Positions 1 to 10,370 of a stretch of DNA of 64,000 nt are shown in pieces. The first letter of the stretch is position 1; every line of letters starts with the position of its first letter. The position numbers and the translations under genes are program-made. This DNA comes from Alphaproteobacteria bacterium (GTDB taxonomy: Bacteria; Pseudomonadota; Alphaproteobacteria; DSM-16000; Inquilinaceae), in contig JAAAOG010000064.1 in the NCBI GenBank assembly GCA_009909005.1, forward strand, positions 1-64,000, written 5' to 3'. A model generated the notes under the pieces. It was not told the DNA's origin. It worked only from the letters and a program-made list of their open reading frames with translations, and ran no database searches.

Positions 1-2
1 GG

Positions 3-593
3 CGGCTGGCGCCGGTGGCCGTGCTCTGCCAGTCGACCTTCATGGCCTATCAGGGGCTGTGGGCCGCCCCCTGGCTGACCGAGGTCGACGGGCTGGGCCG
101 GGCCGCGGTGGCCGGCCATCTGGAAAGCATCGCACTCGGCATGACGCTCGGCTATGTGGCGCTCGGCTGGATGGCGACGCGGCTGGACCGGGCCGGCGTG
201 CCGGTGCCGGCCACCACCACGGCGCTGCTGGCGGCCTTTCTGCTCTTGCAGGCGAGCCTGGTCCTGCCCGGCCTCGACCTGCCGTCGGTGCAATGGCCGC
301 TGTTCGGCCTTCTCGGCACCGGCTCGATCCTGTTCTACGCCATGCTGACCCGCAGCTTTGCCGTGGAACTGGCCGGCCGGGCCAACACCGCCCTCAACCT
401 TCTGGTCTTTCTCGGCGCCTTCGCCACCCAGGCCGGCATCGGCGCCCTGATCGACGGGTTTGCCGCGCTCGGCTTCGCCGGGCCGGCGGCCCACCGCGGC
501 GCCCTGGCGCTGATGCTGTTCCTCTCGGCCGCTGCTTTTGCCTGGTTTCTAGGCGGTGGACGCCGGCGCGCGCTCACTCGAATTCCAGAATGA
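3..593 (+). CDS. MFS transporter, C-terminal part (cut by window edge)
   Basis: This is the C-terminal half of a major facilitator superfamily permease; the reading frame is open from the window start, so the beginning lies outside. About six hydrophobic segments alternate with short Arg-containing loops, as in the second six-helix bundle of MFS proteins. The protein ends in a short basic tail. Its stop overlaps the stop of the convergent carboxylase gene by 20 bp, so there is no room for a separate terminator. The substrate cannot be read from this part. The MFS assignment rests on the hydrophobic pattern and is fairly safe. Confidence 0.7.
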   Translation, partial: RLAPVAVLCQSTFMAYQGLWAAPWLTEVDGLGRAAVAGHLESIALGMTLGYVALGWMATRLDRAGVPVPATTTALLAAFLLLQASLVLPGLDLPSVQWPLFGLLGTGSILFYAMLTRSFAVELAGRANTALNLLVFLGAFATQAGIGALIDGFAALGFAGPAAHRGALALMLFLSAAAFAWFLGGGRRRALTRIPE

Positions 594-2577
594 TCTGGTT
601 GTACTTGAGCGAATCCCCCTCCTCGGCATGGATTTTCTTCACCTTGCCGGGATGGGTGGCGCGCAGCAGGTTCTCCATCTTCATCGCCTCGACCACGGCC
701 AGTTCGTCGCCGGTGCCGACCTTCTCGCCGACCGACACCGCGATGGACCGGAGCAGGCCGGGCATCGGCGACTGCAGGTACTTCGACATGTCCTTCGGTT
801 TGCGCGGCGGGATGCGCTGCAGCATCTCGGCCACGTCGGCGCGGTAGACCACCACGTCGATCTCGGCGCCGAGATGGTAGACATGATAGCCCGGCGGCTG
901 GCGTTCGACCTTGAAGCGGCGGGGCTGGCCGTTGATGGTGCAGCGCAGGACGACATCGCCGATCTGCCAGGTGCTGCGCACCGCCATCAGGTGGTCGGCA
1001 TAGGTGATGTCGAAGCCTTCCTCCGAGCCGCGCTCAGCCTCCGAGACCGTCACCGGGCAGAACTCGCCGTTGACGACGGCCACCCATTCGGGCGGCACGA
1101 TGCGGTGATAGCCCGGCATCTGCTCGCTGGTCCGGGCGGCCCGGTAGACATAGCGGAGATGCATCAGCACGGCGACGGCAACGATGTCGTCGCGGTCCCG
1201 GTCCTCCAATGGTGCCGGAATGAAGCCGTCCGGATATTCCTCATTGATGAAACCGGTGGTCAGGTCGCCCGACAGGAACCGCGGATTGGCCATCAGCGCG
1301 GTGAGGAAGGCGATATTGTGCTGGACGCCCTTGATGTAGAACTCGTCGAGTGCCCGCCGCATCTCCGCAACCGCCTTGGTGCGCTCGCGCTCCCAGGTGG
1401 TGACCTTGGCGATCATCGGGTCGTAGAACAGGCTGATCTCGCCGCCCTCATAGACGGAGTTGTCGACCCGGACATACCGGCTTTCCTCCGGCGCGCTGAA
1501 GCGTGTGACCCGCCCGGTGGAGGGCAGGAAACCGCGATTCGGGTCCTCGGCATAGATGCGGGCCTCGATCGCCCAGCCGCGCTGGTGGATGTCGCTCTGG
1601 GCGAGCGTCAGCTCCTCGCCGGCCGCGACGCGGATCATCCATTCGACCAGGTCGGTCTCTGTGGTCATTTCGGTGACCGCATGTTCGACCTGCAGCCGGG
1701 TGTTCATTTCCAGGAAGAAGAAATTGCCCTCCTGGTCGACGATATACTCGACCGTCCCGGCCGAGCTGTAGCCCACCGCCTTGGCAAGATTGACCGAGGC
1801 TTCGCCCATATGCCGGCGCATCTCCTCCGAGACGAAGGGCGAGGGCGCCTCCTCGATGACCTTCTGGTGGCGGCGCTGGATGGAGCATTCGCGCTCGCCC
1901 AGATGGATGACATGGCCATGGGTATCGCCGAGCACCTGGATTTCGATGTGCCGGGGCCGGACGATGAATTTCTCGATGAACACCCGGTCGTCGCCGAAGG
2001 CGCTCCGCGCCTCGCTTGAGGCGAGACGGAAGGCGTCGCGCAATTCCTTTTCGTCATTGGCAATCCGGATCCCCTTGCCGCCGCCGCCGGCCGCCGCCTT
2101 CAGCATCACCGGATAGCCGATATCGCTGGCGATCCCGGCCGCCGCGTCGGCATCGGGAATGGTGTCCCAGTGCCCCGGCACGGTGGGCACGCCGGCTTCC
2201 TGGGCCTTGCGGTTGGCGGCGATCTTGTCGCCCATCATGCTGATGACGTCGGGGTTCGGGCCGATGAAGGTGATGCCTTCCTCGGCCAGACGCTGGGCGA
2301 ATTTCGCGTTCTCCGACAGGAAGCCATAGCCGGGGTGAACCGCCCGGGCTCCGGTTTCCTTGCAGGCCTCGACGATCCGGTCCATGTCGAGATAGCTCTC
2401 GCGGGCCGGGGGCGGGCCGACGCGATACGCCTCGTCGCAGGTCCGGGCGTGCAGGCCGTATTTGTCGGCGTCGGAGAAGATGGCGACGCTCTTGATGCCG
2501 AGCCGGGCGCAGGTGCGATGGACCCGCAGGGCGATCTCGCCCCGATTGGCGATGAGAATCTTGTCGAACAAGGGCAT
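574..2577 (-). CDS. pccA: Propionyl-CoA carboxylase alpha subunit (biotin carboxylase + biotin carrier)
   Basis: This 667-aa subunit carboxylates biotin with ATP and bicarbonate and carries the biotin to the beta subunit, which makes methylmalonyl-CoA from propionyl-CoA. The N-terminal biotin carboxylase domain starts with ANRGEIALR and has an ATP-grasp glycine loop GGGGKG near residues 164-169. The C-terminal biotinyl domain carries EAMKMEN, with Lys633 as the biotin attachment site. The middle region between them has the length of the PCC-type BT domain. It lies 33 bp downstream of pccB, so the two are probably co-transcribed. An acetyl- or methylcrotonyl-CoA carboxylase is less likely, because length, domain set and the partner subunit all fit PCC. 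Confidence 0.92.
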   Translation of the reverse strand: MPLFDKILIANRGEIALRVHRTCARLGIKSVAIFSDADKYGLHARTCDEAYRVGPPPARESYLDMDRIVEACKETGARAVHPGYGFLSENAKFAQRLAEEGITFIGPNPDVISMMGDKIAANRKAQEAGVPTVPGHWDTIPDADAAAGIASDIGYPVMLKAAAGGGGKGIRIANDEKELRDAFRLASSEARSAFGDDRVFIEKFIVRPRHIEIQVLGDTHGHVIHLGERECSIQRRHQKVIEEAPSPFVSEEMRRHMGEASVNLAKAVGYSSAGTVEYIVDQEGNFFFLEMNTRLQVEHAVTEMTTETDLVEWMIRVAAGEELTLAQSDIHQRGWAIEARIYAEDPNRGFLPSTGRVTRFSAPEESRYVRVDNSVYEGGEISLFYDPMIAKVTTWERERTKAVAEMRRALDEFYIKGVQHNIAFLTALMANPRFLSGDLTTGFINEEYPDGFIPAPLEDRDRDDIVAVAVLMHLRYVYRAARTSEQMPGYHRIVPPEWVAVVNGEFCPVTVSEAERGSEEGFDITYADHLMAVRSTWQIGDVVLRCTINGQPRRFKVERQPPGYHVYHLGAEIDVVVYRADVAEMLQRIPPRKPKDMSKYLQSPMPGLLRSIAVSVGEKVGTGDELAVVEAMKMENLLRATHPGKVKKIHAEEGDSLKYNQIILEFE

Positions 2578-2610
2578 GGTTGTTTTCCGCGTCTCGCCGG
2601 GACCTGTTTT

Positions 2611-4143
2611 CTACAGAGGCAGATTGCAGTGCTTCTTCCACGGGGCCTCGACATGCTTGCGGCGCAGCATGGTCAGGGCCTTGCAGAGGCGGCGCCGCGT
2701 ACTGTGCGGCAGGATGACGTCGTCGATGAATCCGCGACGCGCCGCGGCGAAGGGATTGGCGAACGCTTCCTTGTATTCCTGGGTGCGCGCTTCCAGCCGC
2801 TCGGGATCGCCGGCCTGGTCCCGGAAGATGATCTCGGCCGCACCCTTCGGCCCCATCACCGCGATTTCCGCGGTCGGCCAGGCAAGATTGACGTCGGCCC
2901 GCAGATGCTTCGATCCCATGACCGTGTACGCGCCGCCATAGGATTTGCGGGTGATCACCGTGACCTTCGGGACGGTGGCCTCGGCGTACGCGTACAGCAG
3001 CTTCGCGCCGTGACGAATGATGCCGTTGTGCTCCTGCGCGACGCCGGGCAGGAAGCCCGGGACGTCGACGAAGCTGACGATCGGAATGCCGAAGGCATCG
3101 CAGAAGCGCACGAAGCGCGCGCCCTTGACCGAGGCGTCGATGTCCAGGCAGCCGGCCAGCACCATAGGCTGATTGGCGACGATGCCGACCGTGGCGCCGT
3201 TCATGCGGGCAAAGCCGACGATGATATTGCCGGCAAAGTCAGGCTTGATCTCGACGAAATGCCCTTCGTCGACCACCTTGTCGACCAGCTCGCGGATGTC
3301 GTAGGGCGTATTGGGGTTGTCGGGAACCAGTGTATCGAGCGACGCCTCCTCGCGGTCAACGGCGTCATAGGTCGGCCGCTCCGGCAGCGGCGCGCGGTTG
3401 CTGGACGGCAGGAAATTCAGCAGTCCGCGCACAAATAGAAGGGCATGAACGTCGTTGTCGAAGGAGGCGTCGGCGACGCCGGATTTGGTCGTATGGGTCT
3501 CGGCCCCGCCCAGCCCCTCATGGTCGATTTCCTCGTGCATGGTCTTGCGGACCACCTCGGGCCCGGTGACGTACATGTGCGAGCGCTCGTGGACCATGAA
3601 GATGAAGTCGGTCAGGGCCGGGGAGTACACCGCGCCGCCGGCGCAGGGGCCCATGATCAGCGAGATCTGCGGCACCACGCCCGAGGCCCAGACATTGCGC
3701 TGGAAGACCTCCGCATAGCCGGAGAGCGAGGCCACGCCTTCCTGGATGCGGGCGCCGCCGGAATCGTTCATGCCGACCACCGGTGCGCCGATCTTCATCG
3801 CCGCGTCCAGCACCTTGCAGATCTTCTCGGCATGCGCCTCCGACAGGCTGCCGCCGAGCACCGTGAAATCCTGGCTGAAGACGAAGACCGGCCGGCCATT
3901 GACGGTGCCATACCCGGTGACCACGCCGTCGCCGGGGACCTTGTTCTTGTCCATGCCGAAATCGACGCAGCGATGCTCGACGAACATGTCCCATTCCTCG
4001 AACGAGCCCGGATCGAACAGGACCCGGATGCGCTCCCGGGCGGTCAGCTTGCCCCGGCTGTGCTGCGCTGCAATGCGGCGCTCGCCGCCGCCGGCCTGCG
4101 CAAGCGCCCGCTTTTCATCGAGTTTTTCGATGATCTCGTGCAT
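2611..4143 (-). CDS. pccB: Propionyl-CoA carboxylase beta subunit (carboxyltransferase)
   Basis: This 510-aa carboxyltransferase subunit moves the carboxyl group from biotin to propionyl-CoA. It has both crotonase-like halves: an N-terminal part with [18 protein letters not shown] and [16 protein letters not shown], and a C-terminal part with VDVPGFLPG and [13 protein letters not shown], which supply the two oxyanion-hole glycine pairs. The length is that of bacterial PccB. It is the first gene of the pccBA unit and is transcribed away from murJ. The product feeds the methylmalonyl-CoA route to succinyl-CoA. The genes for mutase and epimerase are not in the window. Confidence 0.93.
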   Translation of the reverse strand: MHEIIEKLDEKRALAQAGGGERRIAAQHSRGKLTARERIRVLFDPGSFEEWDMFVEHRCVDFGMDKNKVPGDGVVTGYGTVNGRPVFVFSQDFTVLGGSLSEAHAEKICKVLDAAMKIGAPVVGMNDSGGARIQEGVASLSGYAEVFQRNVWASGVVPQISLIMGPCAGGAVYSPALTDFIFMVHERSHMYVTGPEVVRKTMHEEIDHEGLGGAETHTTKSGVADASFDNDVHALLFVRGLLNFLPSSNRAPLPERPTYDAVDREEASLDTLVPDNPNTPYDIRELVDKVVDEGHFVEIKPDFAGNIIVGFARMNGATVGIVANQPMVLAGCLDIDASVKGARFVRFCDAFGIPIVSFVDVPGFLPGVAQEHNGIIRHGAKLLYAYAEATVPKVTVITRKSYGGAYTVMGSKHLRADVNLAWPTAEIAVMGPKGAAEIIFRDQAGDPERLEARTQEYKEAFANPFAAARRGFIDDVILPHSTRRRLCKALTMLRRKHVEAPWKKHCNLPL

Positions 4144-4484
4144 GTCTCGCCCCTTATTTCGCTACTGCAGCATTCTGGGGAAATGCCGGGGCTGTCAAGG
4201 GCATGTCATCCGTTACGCCTCGACCCCACAAGCCGTAAGGGTATAGGGAGGGGAGGTCGGGGAGATAGGCGATCCCGTCGCGACACGGTGCCACAGCAAC
4301 CCGGCGCGACGCCGCGGGCCCGTCCGTCGGGCCTGTGCGACGTCTGCCGGCAAAGGGTGCCGGAATGGCGCCGTTGCAGGCCCGGTCTTTGCGGTATGAT
4401 GGCGACTCGCACCCGGTCGCGGCTATAGACCGGACCATCGCCGGACCGTCCCGCGCCCGGCTCCCTGACACACGCTTTTTTGCC
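4144..4484. promoter_or_regulatory. Divergent intergenic region pccB / murJ
   Basis: These 341 bp separate two divergent transcription units. A possible plus-strand promoter for murJ-trpS is TTGCAG at 4374-4379 with TATGAT at 4395-4400. The spacer is only 15 nt, so the match is modest. No clear minus-strand promoter for pccB was found. No small gene or RNA is evident. Confidence 0.35.
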
Positions 4485-6047
4485 ATGCCCCTGCTGCGCG
4501 CCGTGGCCACGGTCGGTGGCCTGACCCTGCTGAGCCGTGTCGCCGGCTTCGTCCGCGACGTGCTGATGGCCGCGGTGCTCGGCGCCGGGCCGGTGGCCGA
4601 CGCTTTTTTCGTCGCCCTGAAGCTGCCCAACCTGTTCCGCCGGCTGTTCGCGGAAGGGGCTTTCAGCGTCTCCTTCGTGCCGCTGTTCTCGGCCGAGCTG
4701 CAGAGCCGCGGACGGCCGGCGGCACGGCGGCTGGCCGAGGAGGCGCTGGCCCTGATGGTCGCGGTGCTGGCGCCGCTGACGGTGCTGGCCGTGGCGGCCA
4801 TGCCGTGGATCATCCCGGTCATGGCGCCCGGCTTCGTCGATGACGGCGACCGCTATGCCCTGGCCGTCGAGTTCGCGCGCATCACCTTCCCCTATCTCTT
4901 CGTCATGTCGCTGGTGGCGCTGATGGGCGGGGTGCTGAACGCGCTGGACCGCTTCGCCCCCTTCGCCGCGGCGCCGGTCCTGTTCAACCTGACCCTGATC
5001 TCCGCCCTGCTGGGCGCGACGGCCTGGTTCGCCACGCCGGGCCATGCGCTCGCCTACGCCGTGGCGGCGGCGGGCATCGTCCAGCTGCTCTGGCTGGCCT
5101 GGCACTGCCGGCGCGCCGGCTTCGCGCTTCGCCTGCCTCGGCCGCGCCTGACCCCGGCGATGCGCCGCCTGCTGCGGCTGATGGGCCCGGGCGCGCTGGG
5201 CGCCGGAGTCATGCAGATCAACCTGTTCGTCGACACCCTGCTCGCCTCGCTGCTGCCGGCCGGGGCGATCAGCTATCTCTATTACGCCGACCGGCTCTAC
5301 CAGCTGCCGCTGGGGGTGATCGGCATCGCCATCGGCACGGCGGTGCTGCCGATCCTGTCGCGCCAGGTCGAGGCGGGCGGCGCCTCCGCGGCCAATGCGC
5401 CGGCCATGGACACGCAGAACCGGGCGCTGGAATTCGGGCTGATGCTGGCCCTGCCGGCCGCCGCGGCGCTGATGGTCATCCCGGCGCCCATCCTGACGGT
5501 GCTGTTCGAGCGCGGCGCCTTCGGTCCCGAGGAAACGATGGCGACGGCGGCGGCGCTGGCGGCGTACGCCCTGGGCATCCCGGCGTACATCCTGGTCAAG
5601 GTGCTGTCGACGGCGTACTTCGCCCGGCAGGATACGGCGAGCCCGGTCAAGGTGGCGGTGGTCTGCACCATGGCCAATATCGCACTCAGCCTGAGCCTGA
5701 TCTGGTGGCTGGGGCATGTCGGCATCGCGCTCGCCACCGGCATCACCGCCTGGGTCAATGCCGCCCTGCTGGCGCGCGGCCTGCGGCGGCACGGCTTCCT
5801 CGCCGTCGACGCCCGGCTGCGCCGCCGCCTGCCGCGCATGGCCCTGGCGACGGCCGGCATGGCGGCGGCGCTGTATGGCGGGGCGCTGCTGCTGGCCGCG
5901 ACCCTGGCCGGCGGGCTGGCCCTGCAGATCGCGGCGCTGGCAGGCCTTGTCCTGGGCGGCGCGGCCGTGTATCTGGCGCTGGTGGTGCTCACCGGGGCCG
6001 CCAGACTGCAAGATGTTGCTGCGCTGCTTAAGGCGCGGCGCATGTGA
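4485..6047 (+). CDS. murJ: Lipid II flippase MurJ
   Basis: MurJ flips lipid II across the inner membrane for peptidoglycan synthesis. The 520-aa protein has about 14 hydrophobic segments of the MOP superfamily. It begins with the family signature SVATVGG-like [19 protein letters not shown] and keeps the Arg of GFVRD, the [10 protein letters not shown] segment and [20 protein letters not shown]. The frame is open upstream to 4335, but the ATG at 4485 gives the standard N-terminus, so I chose it. The stop codon overlaps the first possible start of trpS, so the two are likely one operon. Confidence 0.93.
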   Translation: MPLLRAVATVGGLTLLSRVAGFVRDVLMAAVLGAGPVADAFFVALKLPNLFRRLFAEGAFSVSFVPLFSAELQSRGRPAARRLAEEALALMVAVLAPLTVLAVAAMPWIIPVMAPGFVDDGDRYALAVEFARITFPYLFVMSLVALMGGVLNALDRFAPFAAAPVLFNLTLISALLGATAWFATPGHALAYAVAAAGIVQLLWLAWHCRRAGFALRLPRPRLTPAMRRLLRLMGPGALGAGVMQINLFVDTLLASLLPAGAISYLYYADRLYQLPLGVIGIAIGTAVLPILSRQVEAGGASAANAPAMDTQNRALEFGLMLALPAAAALMVIPAPILTVLFERGAFGPEETMATAAALAAYALGIPAYILVKVLSTAYFARQDTASPVKVAVVCTMANIALSLSLIWWLGHVGIALATGITAWVNAALLARGLRRHGFLAVDARLRRRLPRMALATAGMAAALYGGALLLAATLAGGLALQIAALAGLVLGGAAVYLALVVLTGAARLQDVAALLKARRM

Positions 6048-6054
6048 CGGCTTC

Positions 6055-6085
6055 ACCGAAACAGGCATCTACCGAAACAGGCATC
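6055..6085. repeat. Tandem duplication of a 15-16 bp unit before trpS
   Basis: ACCGAAACAGGCATC occurs at 6055-6069 and again at 6071-6085, one base apart. The pair lies between the murJ stop and the probable trpS ATG at 6092. The 16-bp period is not a multiple of three. Confidence 0.8.
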
Positions 6086-6091
6086 AAACGG

Positions 6092-7099
6092 ATGAACCGC
6101 ATTTTGTCCGGCATTCAGCCGACCGCCGCCATGCATCTCGGCAACTATCTGGGCGCCGTGCGCAACTGGGTCGGGCTGCAGGACAGCTTCGAGACGCTGT
6201 ACTGCGTCGTCGACCTGCATGCGCTCACCCTGCCGCAGAACCCGGCCGAGCTGCGCGAGAACAGCCGCACCCTGGCGGCGACGCTGATGGCGGCCGGCAT
6301 CGATCCGCGCCGCTCCATCCTCTTCGTCCAGAGCAGCGTGCCGGCCCATAGCGAGCTCGCCTGGCTGTTCTCCTGCCTGACGCCGCTCGGCTGGCTCAAC
6401 CGCATGACCCAGTTCAAGGAAAAGGCCGGCAAGCACAAGGAGCAGGCGGTTCTGGGACTCTATTCCTACCCGGTGCTGATGGCCGCCGACATCCTGATCT
6501 ACCGCGCCACCCATGTGCCGGTCGGCGAGGACCAGAAGCAGCACCTGGAGCTGACCCGCGAGATCGCCGGCGCCTTCAATTACCGCTATGGCCGGGAGTA
6601 TTTCCCGCTGCCGGAGCCGCAGATCTTCGGATCGGCGACCCGGGTGATGAGCCTGCGCGACGGCACCAAGAAAATGAGCAAGTCGGACAGCTCGGACTTC
6701 TCGCGCATCAACATGACCGACGATGCCGACACCATCGCCCTGAAGATCCGCAAGGCGAAGACCGATCCGCTGCCGCTGCCCGCCGCGCCGGAGGACCTGG
6801 AGGCTCGCCCGGAGGCCGACAATCTGGTGCACATCTATGCGGCGCTGACCCACAAGCCGGTTGCCGAGGTGCTGGCGGAATTCAACGAAGCGCCGTTTTC
6901 CACGTTCAAGAGCGCGCTGACCGACATTGCCGTCACCGCCCTGGCGCCGATCGCCGAGGAGATGCGCCGGCTGCTCGCCGATCCCGGCTATGTCGACGGG
7001 GTGCTCCATGAGGGTGGCGGGAAGGCGCGGGCCATCGCCGATGCGACCCTGCGCGAGGTCAAGGAGATCATGGGCATCCTGACGCCCGCCGGACCGTAA
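6092..7099 (+). CDS. trpS: Tryptophanyl-tRNA synthetase
   Basis: This enzyme charges tRNA-Trp with tryptophan. The 335-aa protein is a class I synthetase with the HIGH-like motif MHLGNYLGA close to the N-terminus, the [13 protein letters not shown] segment, and the KMSKS loop. An in-frame GTG at 6044 would overlap the murJ stop and add 16 residues. Those residues are encoded by the short tandem duplication and are not family-like, so the ATG at 6092 is preferred. Pairing with murJ is common in alphaproteobacteria. Confidence 0.94.
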   Translation: MNRILSGIQPTAAMHLGNYLGAVRNWVGLQDSFETLYCVVDLHALTLPQNPAELRENSRTLAATLMAAGIDPRRSILFVQSSVPAHSELAWLFSCLTPLGWLNRMTQFKEKAGKHKEQAVLGLYSYPVLMAADILIYRATHVPVGEDQKQHLELTREIAGAFNYRYGREYFPLPEPQIFGSATRVMSLRDGTKKMSKSDSSDFSRINMTDDADTIALKIRKAKTDPLPLPAAPEDLEARPEADNLVHIYAALTHKPVAEVLAEFNEAPFSTFKSALTDIAVTALAPIAEEMRRLLADPGYVDGVLHEGGGKARAIADATLREVKEIMGILTPAGP

Positions 7100-7205
7100 G
7101 GCCGCTTCCGTCCGGCCGGCGCCGGAATTTGCCAAATCGGGTTTCCCGCTTTACGGTCGGGTCCGGTACCGCCGCAGCCGAGCCGCGGCCTTTCTTCGGA
7201 GACCG

Positions 7206-9833
7206 ATGACGCCGTCCACCGAAACCGAGACCGCGCCATCCGGGCGTAAACGCTTTGCCGGCTTCGCCGTCCGCGTCGTCGAAGGCAGCCGCCGTTCGGC
7301 CTGGCTGCTGGTGGCCGTCTGGGTGCTGTTGTCGATCGGCCTGGCCGTGTTCACGGCCGACCGGCTGCGCATGGACACCGATGTCGACAAGCTGATCGCC
7401 GACGACCTGCCCTGGCGCGAACGCAAGGCCGCCTTCGAAGAGGCCTTCCCCGAACAGGTCGACAGCCTTGTCATGGTGATCGAGGCGCCGACTCCCGATC
7501 TGGGCCGGGACGCGGCGCGCCGGCTGGCCGAGGCGCTGGACGCCAACGACACGCTGTTCCGGGACGTGCGGGTGCCGGGTGCGGAGCCGTTCTTCCGCCG
7601 TCACGGGCTGCTCTTCCTGCCGCTGGAGGAGGTTGCGGCGGTCACCGAGCAGCTGGTCCGCGCCCAACCGTTCCTGGCGGCGCTGGCCCAGGACCCCACG
7701 GCCCGCGGTCTGGTCGATGCGCTGGGCCTGGCGCTGGGCGGCGTGGCCCTCGGCGAGGCCGAGCTGGTCGACCTCGACGAGCCGCTGGCCCTGATGGCCG
7801 AGACGCTCTACGGCGTACTGGCCGGGGAGCCGGCGCGCATGCCCTGGCGGGCGCTGTTCACCGGACAGCGGCCGGGGCCGGAGGAGCAGTTCCAGTTCGT
7901 CATCACCCGGCCCCGGCTCGACCATACGGGTCTGCAGGCGGGACGGGAGGCGCGGGCCTTCGCGCGGGAGACGGCGCAGGCGCTGGGCCTGACCGCGGAG
8001 AACGGCTTTACCGTGCGGCAGACCGGTTCGGTGGCGCTGAAGGACGAGGAGCTGGCCACCGTCGCCGAGGGCGCCGGGCTGTCCGGCCTGGTCTCGGTGA
8101 CGCTGGTGGTTGCCCTGCTGTTCCTGGCCGTCCGCTCTTTCCGGCTGATCGTGCCGGTCCTGGTGACGCTGGCCGTCGGGCTGATTCTGACGGCCGCCTT
8201 CGCCGCGGCGACGGTCGGCACGCTCAATCCCATTTCGGTCGCCTTTTCGGTGATGTTCGTCGGCATCGGCGTTGATTTCGGCATCCAGTTCACCGTCCGC
8301 TACCGCCATGTCCGGCATCTGGTCGACGAGCTGAACGAGGCGCTGCGGCGCACCGCCCGCCGCCTGACCGGGCCGCTGCTCCTGGCCGCCGCCTCGACCA
8401 GCGTCGGCTTCCTGTCCTTCGTGCCCACGGACTATGTCGGCGTATCGCAGCTCGGCCTGATCGCCGGCGCCGGCATGCTCTTCGCCGTGCTGCTCAACCT
8501 GACCCTGCTGCCGGCCCTGCTGACCCTGTGCGCGCCGCCCGGCGAAGACGAGCCGGTCGGCTATCGCTGGACGGCGGGCATCGATCGCTTCCTGCTGGCC
8601 CGGCGCTGGAGCGTCATGGGCGTCGGGCTGGCCCTGGCGATCGCGGCCATGGTGCTGCTGCCGCAGCTGCGCTTCGACTTCAATCCGTTCAATCTTCGCA
8701 ATCAGCAGGCCGAATCGGTGGCGACGGCCAATGATCTGATGGCGGACAACCGCGCCACGCCGTTCACGATCAATGTGCTGACCGAGTCTCCGGCGGCGGC
8801 GGCCGACCTCGCCGCCGAACTGCGGGAGCTGCCGGAGGTATCGCGGGTCCTGTCGGTCAACAGCTTCGTGCCGGCGAACCAGGAGGCGAAGCTGGCCCTG
8901 ATCGACGACGCCGCGTTTCTGCTCGGCCCCAGCCTGGCGCCCGATCCGGAAGCCGCACCGCCCTCCATCGCGGCGTTGCGCCAGGCCTTCGGCGACCTCG
9001 ACGCCATGCTGGAAGCGGCCGATCCGCCGGCGGGATCGAGCGCCGCCGCCCTGGCGACGGTCCTCGACGGGGTTCTCGAGGCCGATGACGAGACGGTAAG
9101 ACAGGCCGCGACGGCGCTCGCCGAAGGGCTGCCGGACCGGCTGCTGGATCTGCGCCTCGCCCTGGAAGCCGGTGCGGTCAGCCTCGACACCCTGCCGGAT
9201 GGGTTCCGCCGCCGCTGGGTGAGTGCCGACGGGCGGGCGCGGGTCGAAGTCTTTCCGGCCGGCGATGTCCGGGACAACGAGACACTGGTCGATTTCGCCG
9301 AGGCGGTGCGGGCGGTGGCGCCGGATGCGACGGGGCCGGCGATCACCCTGCAGGAATCCGGCGACACCGTCGTCGCCGCCTTCCGCGAGGCGGGGCTCTA
9401 TGCCCTGGCGGCCATCGCCATCCTGCTGCTGTCCATCCTGCGCCGGGTGCGCGACACGCTGCTGGTCATGGCGCCGCTGGTGCTGGCCGGGCTCTATACG
9501 CTGGCGATTTGCGTGCTGACCGGCCTGGCGATCAACTTCGCCAACATCATCGCCCTGCCGCTGCTGCTCGGCATCGGCGTCGCCTACAATATCTATTTCG
9601 TCATGAACTGGCGCGCCGGGGTCTGCTGCCCGCTGCAGTCCAGCACCGCCCGGGCCATCGTCTTCAGCGCCCTGACGACCGCCTCGGCCTTCGGCAGCCT
9701 GGCGCTGTCGACCCACCCCGGCACCGCCACCATGGGTCTGCTCCTGACCCTGGCCATCGTCTGCACCCTGGCGGCCACGCTCATTCTCTTGCCGGCGATG
9801 CTGGGCGACCCGCCGGACGTGCCGCAAGAATAG
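7206..9833 (+). CDS. hpnN: Hopanoid-associated RND (MMPL-type) transporter HpnN
   Basis: This 875-aa inner-membrane protein belongs to the MMPL branch of the RND superfamily. HpnN proteins move hopanoids from inner to outer membrane. One TM near residues 28-50 is followed by a large periplasmic domain, then a five-helix block containing VMFVGIGVDFGIQFTVRYRH with the Asp typical of RND pumps. A second TM, second periplasmic domain and second five-helix block follow, with LLLGIGVAYNIYFVMNW. The second block lacks the Asp of the first, which is frequent in HpnN. No hopanoid synthesis genes are in the window. An unrelated MMPL lipid exporter remains possible. Confidence 0.82.
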   Translation: MTPSTETETAPSGRKRFAGFAVRVVEGSRRSAWLLVAVWVLLSIGLAVFTADRLRMDTDVDKLIADDLPWRERKAAFEEAFPEQVDSLVMVIEAPTPDLGRDAARRLAEALDANDTLFRDVRVPGAEPFFRRHGLLFLPLEEVAAVTEQLVRAQPFLAALAQDPTARGLVDALGLALGGVALGEAELVDLDEPLALMAETLYGVLAGEPARMPWRALFTGQRPGPEEQFQFVITRPRLDHTGLQAGREARAFARETAQALGLTAENGFTVRQTGSVALKDEELATVAEGAGLSGLVSVTLVVALLFLAVRSFRLIVPVLVTLAVGLILTAAFAAATVGTLNPISVAFSVMFVGIGVDFGIQFTVRYRHVRHLVDELNEALRRTARRLTGPLLLAAASTSVGFLSFVPTDYVGVSQLGLIAGAGMLFAVLLNLTLLPALLTLCAPPGEDEPVGYRWTAGIDRFLLARRWSVMGVGLALAIAAMVLLPQLRFDFNPFNLRNQQAESVATANDLMADNRATPFTINVLTESPAAAADLAAELRELPEVSRVLSVNSFVPANQEAKLALIDDAAFLLGPSLAPDPEAAPPSIAALRQAFGDLDAMLEAADPPAGSSAAALATVLDGVLEADDETVRQAATALAEGLPDRLLDLRLALEAGAVSLDTLPDGFRRRWVSADGRARVEVFPAGDVRDNETLVDFAEAVRAVAPDATGPAITLQESGDTVVAAFREAGLYALAAIAILLLSILRRVRDTLLVMAPLVLAGLYTLAICVLTGLAINFANIIALPLLLGIGVAYNIYFVMNWRAGVCCPLQSSTARAIVFSALTTASAFGSLALSTHPGTATMGLLLTLAIVCTLAATLILLPAMLGDPPDVPQE

Positions 9834-9844
9834 GGGAGATCGCC

Positions 9845-10297
9845 ATGTCCGTCCGCTATGACGACGATTTCTTCACCTGGACCCAGGAACAGGCCGCCTT
9901 TCTGAAAGCCAGGCGGTACGACCAGCTTGATATCGAAAACCTTGCCGATGAGGTGGAGAGCATGGGGAAATCGGAGATCCGCGAATTCGCCTCGCGTGTC
10001 GCGCTGATTTGTGCCCATCTCCTGAAGCTGGAATACCAGACAGAGCGGACCGACAAGCATGAACGCAGCTGGCAAAGCACGGTCCGGACCCAGCGTCGGC
10101 AGCTCCGCAGGCATTTGGAGGCGAATCCGGGCCTCAAGAACCCGGCTATCACAGGACGCGCATTGGACACGGGCTGGAACGACGGGCGCGATCTTGCCGT
10201 CCGCGAAACCGAGATCGATCCCGACGTCTTTCCCGACGACTGTCCCTATTCATTCGACCAGATCGCCGGGGACGATTTCTGGCCTCCGCGGGCATAG
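9845..10297 (+). CDS. DUF29 family protein (copy 1)
   Basis: This 150-aa soluble protein has the DUF29 pattern. It opens with YDDDFFTWTQEQAAFLK and continues with a helix starting DIENLADEVESMGKSE, a hydrophobic helix ICAHLLKLEYQ, a W(Q)STVRTQRR segment, and an acidic end containing FPDDCPYSFDQI. The biochemical role of DUF29 is not known. The ATG at 9845 sits 12 bp after hpnN, with GGGGAG just upstream. A longer frame running back into hpnN is a shadow. A second DUF29 gene lies at 30070. The family is patchily distributed and often multicopy. Confidence 0.8.
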   Translation: MSVRYDDDFFTWTQEQAAFLKARRYDQLDIENLADEVESMGKSEIREFASRVALICAHLLKLEYQTERTDKHERSWQSTVRTQRRQLRRHLEANPGLKNPAITGRALDTGWNDGRDLAVRETEIDPDVFPDDCPYSFDQIAGDDFWPPRA

Positions 10298-10370
10298 TAT
10301 TCCCAAAAGCCGGGACGCCTCGTACACCCTCAACCCAGCCTTATGTGCAGCATCCGTCCGTTACGTTGCA

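Noticed and set aside
4154-4822. Minus-strand frame covering the start of murJ
   Set aside because: No start context or family, and murJ on the other strand is certain.
7068-9827. Long open frame (919 codons) on the minus strand opposite hpnN
   Set aside because: It is a high-GC shadow. The product is Gln/Arg/Gly-rich with no fold or family, and the plus-strand protein is a clear HpnN.
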